From positions 1 through 9,173 of the forward strand of contig JAVBNP010000056.1 in the NCBI GenBank assembly GCA_031551455.1: 9,173 bases of DNA. The letters are read 5' to 3'. The notes under the pieces are model-generated. The model made no database searches. It was not told the origin of the DNA and was given only the letters and a program-made list of their open reading frames with translations. The DNA comes from JAIRLS01 sp031551455 (GTDB lineage Bacteria; Bacteroidota; Bacteroidia; Bacteroidales; UBA4181). The translations under genes and the position numbers were made by a program. This document shows, one piece after another, positions 6,335 through 9,173 of the stretch (position 1 is the first letter of the stretch; each line of letters opens with the position of its first letter).

Positions 6335-9127
6335 TTAAAATTGAAGATTAAGTCCCAAATTATACGTTTTCATGGCAGGGTAACCTACCTTATACGTTTC
6401 GGGATCGCTGTATTTGAAATTGCTCACCGTAAACAAGTTGGTGCCGAGGAAGAATATCCTGATTTTTTGCGAGTCGTTTGTACGGCTCAACGGGATGGTA
6501 TAACCAAATTCAAGCGAACGTAATCTCAAGAAGTCGGCCTTTTTGTACCAAAAATCGGAACTTCTGTAATTATTGGGGTTGGCTTGTGTGGTCAAACGGG
6601 GATATGTTGCGATCCGTTTATTTTGTTCCGTCCACGGAATATCCACATAAGTCGAAATTTTTGCATCATTGATCAGCGGCCAATATACCGGCGAATTATC
6701 TCCCAAATAAATGTACCTCCCGAGCTGGGCATGCAACAATCCGTGCAAATCGAAACCCTTAAACTTGAAACCGAAAGTGAATCCCAATTCCAATTCGGGA
6801 TAAACGGATTTGGCAACCGGCGCTTGATCGTATTTATCGACAACCCCGTCACCATTCTTATCCCGATATTTCATATCTCCGGGCTTTACCGTACCGAATT
6901 GCTGAATCGGACTTCGGTCGATATCGGCTTGCGATTCGAAGAATCCGATAAATTCCAAGCCAAACGGTTGGAAAATGGGTTGATTGGTGGCGTAATTATA
7001 CTCGCTTCCCGCCGGAACGGGTAATTCGGCATTATACAATACTTTGCTCGTTACCCAACCGCCGTTCAATCCCACGGAAAAACCCCAATCTTTATAGGAT
7101 TTATCGTAGGATACGGCAAAATCGATTCCTTGCCTTTCGGCTTTGCCGAGATTAACGGGCTGCATTTCCGTGCCGACAGTGGACGGAACCACGTTCTCGC
7201 GCGGAACCAATATATGGTCGCGTTTTTGATAAAAATACGACGCAGATAATCGGATGTCATTCAACAAACGGGTATCAAAACCGGCTTCGTACGAAGTTGT
7301 TTTTTCAAAGGTCATATCGGGATTGGCCAAATCGGCCTCAACAACTACAAGCGTTGAACCACCCGTTCCGAAATAATATTCGCCGTTATAGTAGTAATAT
7401 TCGCGATAGGCAAAGCGTTCGCTAAAATTACTTCGGCCCGTTTTACCTACGGATGCACGCAATTTTAAATAATTGATTGTTTTCGAATCCCGGAGGAACG
7501 ATTCGTTCGATATGATCCATCCCGCAGCGATCGACGGGAAAAGGGAAAATCGGTCATTCTTTTTGAATGATTCGACCCCGCCGTAATTCAATCCCAAATC
7601 GATGGTGTAACGATCCATCAATTTATACCCCAACAAACCGGACAGAGATTGATTTTGATAAGGCGTTTGCGAACCCAACGTCAATTTATCTTGGTGATAC
7701 AACAACAAAGCCGAGAGTTGATTATTGTCATCCAAGCGGATTTGGTAATCGAGATATCCTTCAAAATTAAACCGTATTGATTGATCGTTATTGGAAGGAC
7801 TGGCGTATGTTAAATTGGTTTTCTTGCCGTAAGGATCGCTGAGGGTATGATCGGGAAGAAAAGAGAATGATTCCACGCTTCGGGTCCATCCGTCCATTAC
7901 GGAATAATAGTTATCATAGGCAAAGCGCAAACCGGCTTTTAATCCTTTGATGATTTTCCTAAAATCGTACTCCGTGGAAAGATTGGTTTGAATGTACCTG
8001 TTTTGTGTTTCGGAATATCCCTGTTCATTGATGAGCGACATGGGGTTGCTCGGATAAGAAGCGGTGCCGCCCAGTTTTCCGTCTTGCACGTACATGGGTA
8101 CCATGGAAGAATAACGATTCAACGTGGTCCAAACGGCATCATTTCGATAAGGAGCATTTTTTCCGCCGATAACACCGAAAATATCGAATTGCATTTTCCA
8201 GTCTTCCATCAAATTGATATCCAAATTGGAACGAAAATTCAAATTACTCTGCTTAATGTTTGTGCTGTATCCTTCATGACCGTTTGTATGATCATAAATT
8301 CCTTCGTTTAAAAAGTACCCGACGGAAGCATAATATTGAACGATTTTATTGCCGCCTTTGGCGCTTGCATTAATCCGGGTTTGCGGTGCGCTTTTGCGGA
8401 GCATCTCGCTCATCCAGTCCACATTCGGATAATAGATCGAATTTCCGGCTTTATAATTTTCGATATCGGCGGTCGAATAAAGTATCGGCAAACCATCATT
8501 GAATAAGGCCTGATTGTACATGTCCGCATAATCGGCGGAAGAAACAAACTCGGGTAACCCCATGGGTTGTTGGAATCCGTAAGCAAAATCAATCGAAATT
8601 TTCGTTTTTTCCGGCGCACCGCGTTTGGTCGTAATCAAAATGACGCCGTTGGCTGCTTTATAACCGTAAAGCGCCGCCGCGGAAGCATCTTTTAAGACAG
8701 AAAAAGTTTCAATATCTTCAATGGCTATCGAATTAATTTTTCGTTCAAATCCGTCGATGATGACCAACGGTGCATTTTCATTTCCAAAAGTACCGACTCC
8801 CCGGATTAAAAATTGAGGATCGTTCGCTCCCGGTTCCCCGAATTTTTGTATCACATTCAATCCCGGAATCATCCCGTAAAGAGAATTTCCGATTGAATAT
8901 ATGGAATTATTCCGCAAATCATCTCCTTCACGGAAACTGATAGACGCTGATGTTTCCCTTTTTGCGGGACCGAAAACAGCCCAACGCGTACAAGAATCTT
9001 GTTCCACTCTTATGGTGCTGTCTGCTGAAGACAGATCCCGACCAAGAACCGTATGGCAAATCAAAAGAAGAAAAAGGAACACACTTATAACGTGTCTTTT
9101 ATATTGAAATTGATCAGTATTTTTCAC
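6335..9127 (-). CDS. SusC/RagA family TonB-dependent outer-membrane transporter, short form
   Basis: This is the barrel that imports the oligosaccharide captured by the neighbouring SusD protein, powered by TonB-ExbBD. The 930-codon frame starts with GTG at 9125-9127. An in-frame stop at 9140-9142 leaves no ATG upstream, and the next Met is near residue 86, inside the plug. A signal peptide follows (hydrophobic ~14-28, likely cleaved after VLG at 29). The plug spans ~60-170 with FLIRGVGTFG (~106), APLVIIDGFER (~119) and the SusC signature region KDASAAALYGYKAANGVILI (~146-165) followed by TTKRG. The rest is a large beta-barrel with many aromatic, alternating strands. It ends in NLGLNLQF, a terminal Phe as in outer-membrane barrels. 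Most SusC proteins are about 1000 residues or more and carry an N-terminal carboxypeptidase-like domain before the plug; here only ~30 residues separate signal peptide and plug, so that domain is absent. I cannot identify a clear TonB box. Confidence 0.96.
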   Translation of the reverse strand: MKNTDQFQYKRHVISVFLFLLLICHTVLGRDLSSADSTIRVEQDSCTRWAVFGPAKRETSASISFREGDDLRNNSIYSIGNSLYGMIPGLNVIQKFGEPGANDPQFLIRGVGTFGNENAPLVIIDGFERKINSIAIEDIETFSVLKDASAAALYGYKAANGVILITTKRGAPEKTKISIDFAYGFQQPMGLPEFVSSADYADMYNQALFNDGLPILYSTADIENYKAGNSIYYPNVDWMSEMLRKSAPQTRINASAKGGNKIVQYYASVGYFLNEGIYDHTNGHEGYSTNIKQSNLNFRSNLDINLMEDWKMQFDIFGVIGGKNAPYRNDAVWTTLNRYSSMVPMYVQDGKLGGTASYPSNPMSLINEQGYSETQNRYIQTNLSTEYDFRKIIKGLKAGLRFAYDNYYSVMDGWTRSVESFSFLPDHTLSDPYGKKTNLTYASPSNNDQSIRFNFEGYLDYQIRLDDNNQLSALLLYHQDKLTLGSQTPYQNQSLSGLLGYKLMDRYTIDLGLNYGGVESFKKNDRFSLFPSIAAGWIISNESFLRDSKTINYLKLRASVGKTGRSNFSERFAYREYYYYNGEYYFGTGGSTLVVVEADLANPDMTFEKTTSYEAGFDTRLLNDIRLSASYFYQKRDHILVPRENVVPSTVGTEMQPVNLGKAERQGIDFAVSYDKSYKDWGFSVGLNGGWVTSKVLYNAELPVPAGSEYNYATNQPIFQPFGLEFIGFFESQADIDRSPIQQFGTVKPGDMKYRDKNGDGVVDKYDQAPVAKSVYPELELGFTFGFKFKGFDLHGLLHAQLGRYIYLGDNSPVYWPLINDAKISTYVDIPWTEQNKRIATYPRLTTQANPNNYRSSDFWYKKADFLRLRSLEFGYTIPLSRTNDSQKIRIFFLGTNLFTVSNFKYSDPETYKVGYPAMKTYNLGLNLQF

Positions 9128-9154
9128 TGTAATATATATTTAAGTTAAAAACTG

Positions 9155-9173
9155 TTACCATCCGGGATTTTGA
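9155..9173 (-). CDS. 3' end of an upstream gene, probably another SusD family lipoprotein
   Basis: On the minus strand, bases 9172 down to 9155 read CAA AAT CCC GGA TGG TAA, that is Gln-Asn-Pro-Gly-Trp-stop. SusD proteins very often end this way, and the SusD gene in this window ends QNPNW. The stop lies 27 bases before the GTG of the SusC gene, a normal distance between genes of one operon. If correct, two SusC/SusD pairs are in tandem and the visible SusC is not the first gene of its transcript. Only six codons are visible, so the call rests on the tail motif and the context. The alternative is a noncoding leader in which these codons occur by chance. Confidence 0.6.

Noticed and set aside
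9035..9065. Reading the SusC signal as a lipoprotein signal because of Cys 24
   Set aside because: The residue before it is Ile, not Gly, Ala or Ser, and SusC barrels normally use signal peptidase I; cleavage after VLG fits better.

Overview
The window looks like part of a polysaccharide utilisation locus (PUL) from a member of the Bacteroidota, most likely the Bacteroidales. The evidence is an adjacent SusC/SusD pair, lipoproteins with Bacteroidota-type signal peptides, AT-rich gene starts without clear Shine-Dalgarno sequences, and moderate GC. No species can be named from the sequence.

Every supported gene is on the minus strand, so the operon reads from right to left. It starts with the last few codons of an upstream gene at 9155-9173, which end in Gln-Asn-Pro-Gly-Trp-stop, a tail typical of SusD proteins. 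After 27 bases comes a SusC-type TonB-dependent transporter (6335-9127, GTG start, no N-terminal carboxypeptidase-like domain). Sixteen bases later comes its SusD-type glycan-binding lipoprotein (4603-6318). A 227-base gap follows, which holds a 128-bp nested inverted repeat resembling a MITE. Next is a lipoprotein with two tandem Ig-like repeats and a probable beta-propeller-like C-terminus, of DUF5018 type (2645-4375). A 236-base gap with no convincing gene leads to a large lipoprotein (1-2408). This has a beta-rich N-terminus and an alpha/alpha-toroid-like core, and it runs off the left edge without a stop.

By family knowledge, SusC and SusD form a lidded outer-membrane importer for oligosaccharides. 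The DUF5018-type lipoprotein carries a Lys-Asp-Asp-Asp surface-export signal directly after its lipid-anchored cysteine and is probably an accessory surface glycan-binding protein. The last lipoprotein is probably the carbohydrate-active enzyme (hydrolase or lyase). It lacks an acidic export signal, so it may face the periplasm. The substrate cannot be read from this window: there is no recognisable sulfatase, no named glycosidase and no regulator (HTCS, or ECF sigma/anti-sigma) inside it.

I see no complete new biological system. The points most worth a second look are the palindromic element inside the operon, the evidence for tandem SusCD pairs, and the unassigned toroid-type lipoprotein.
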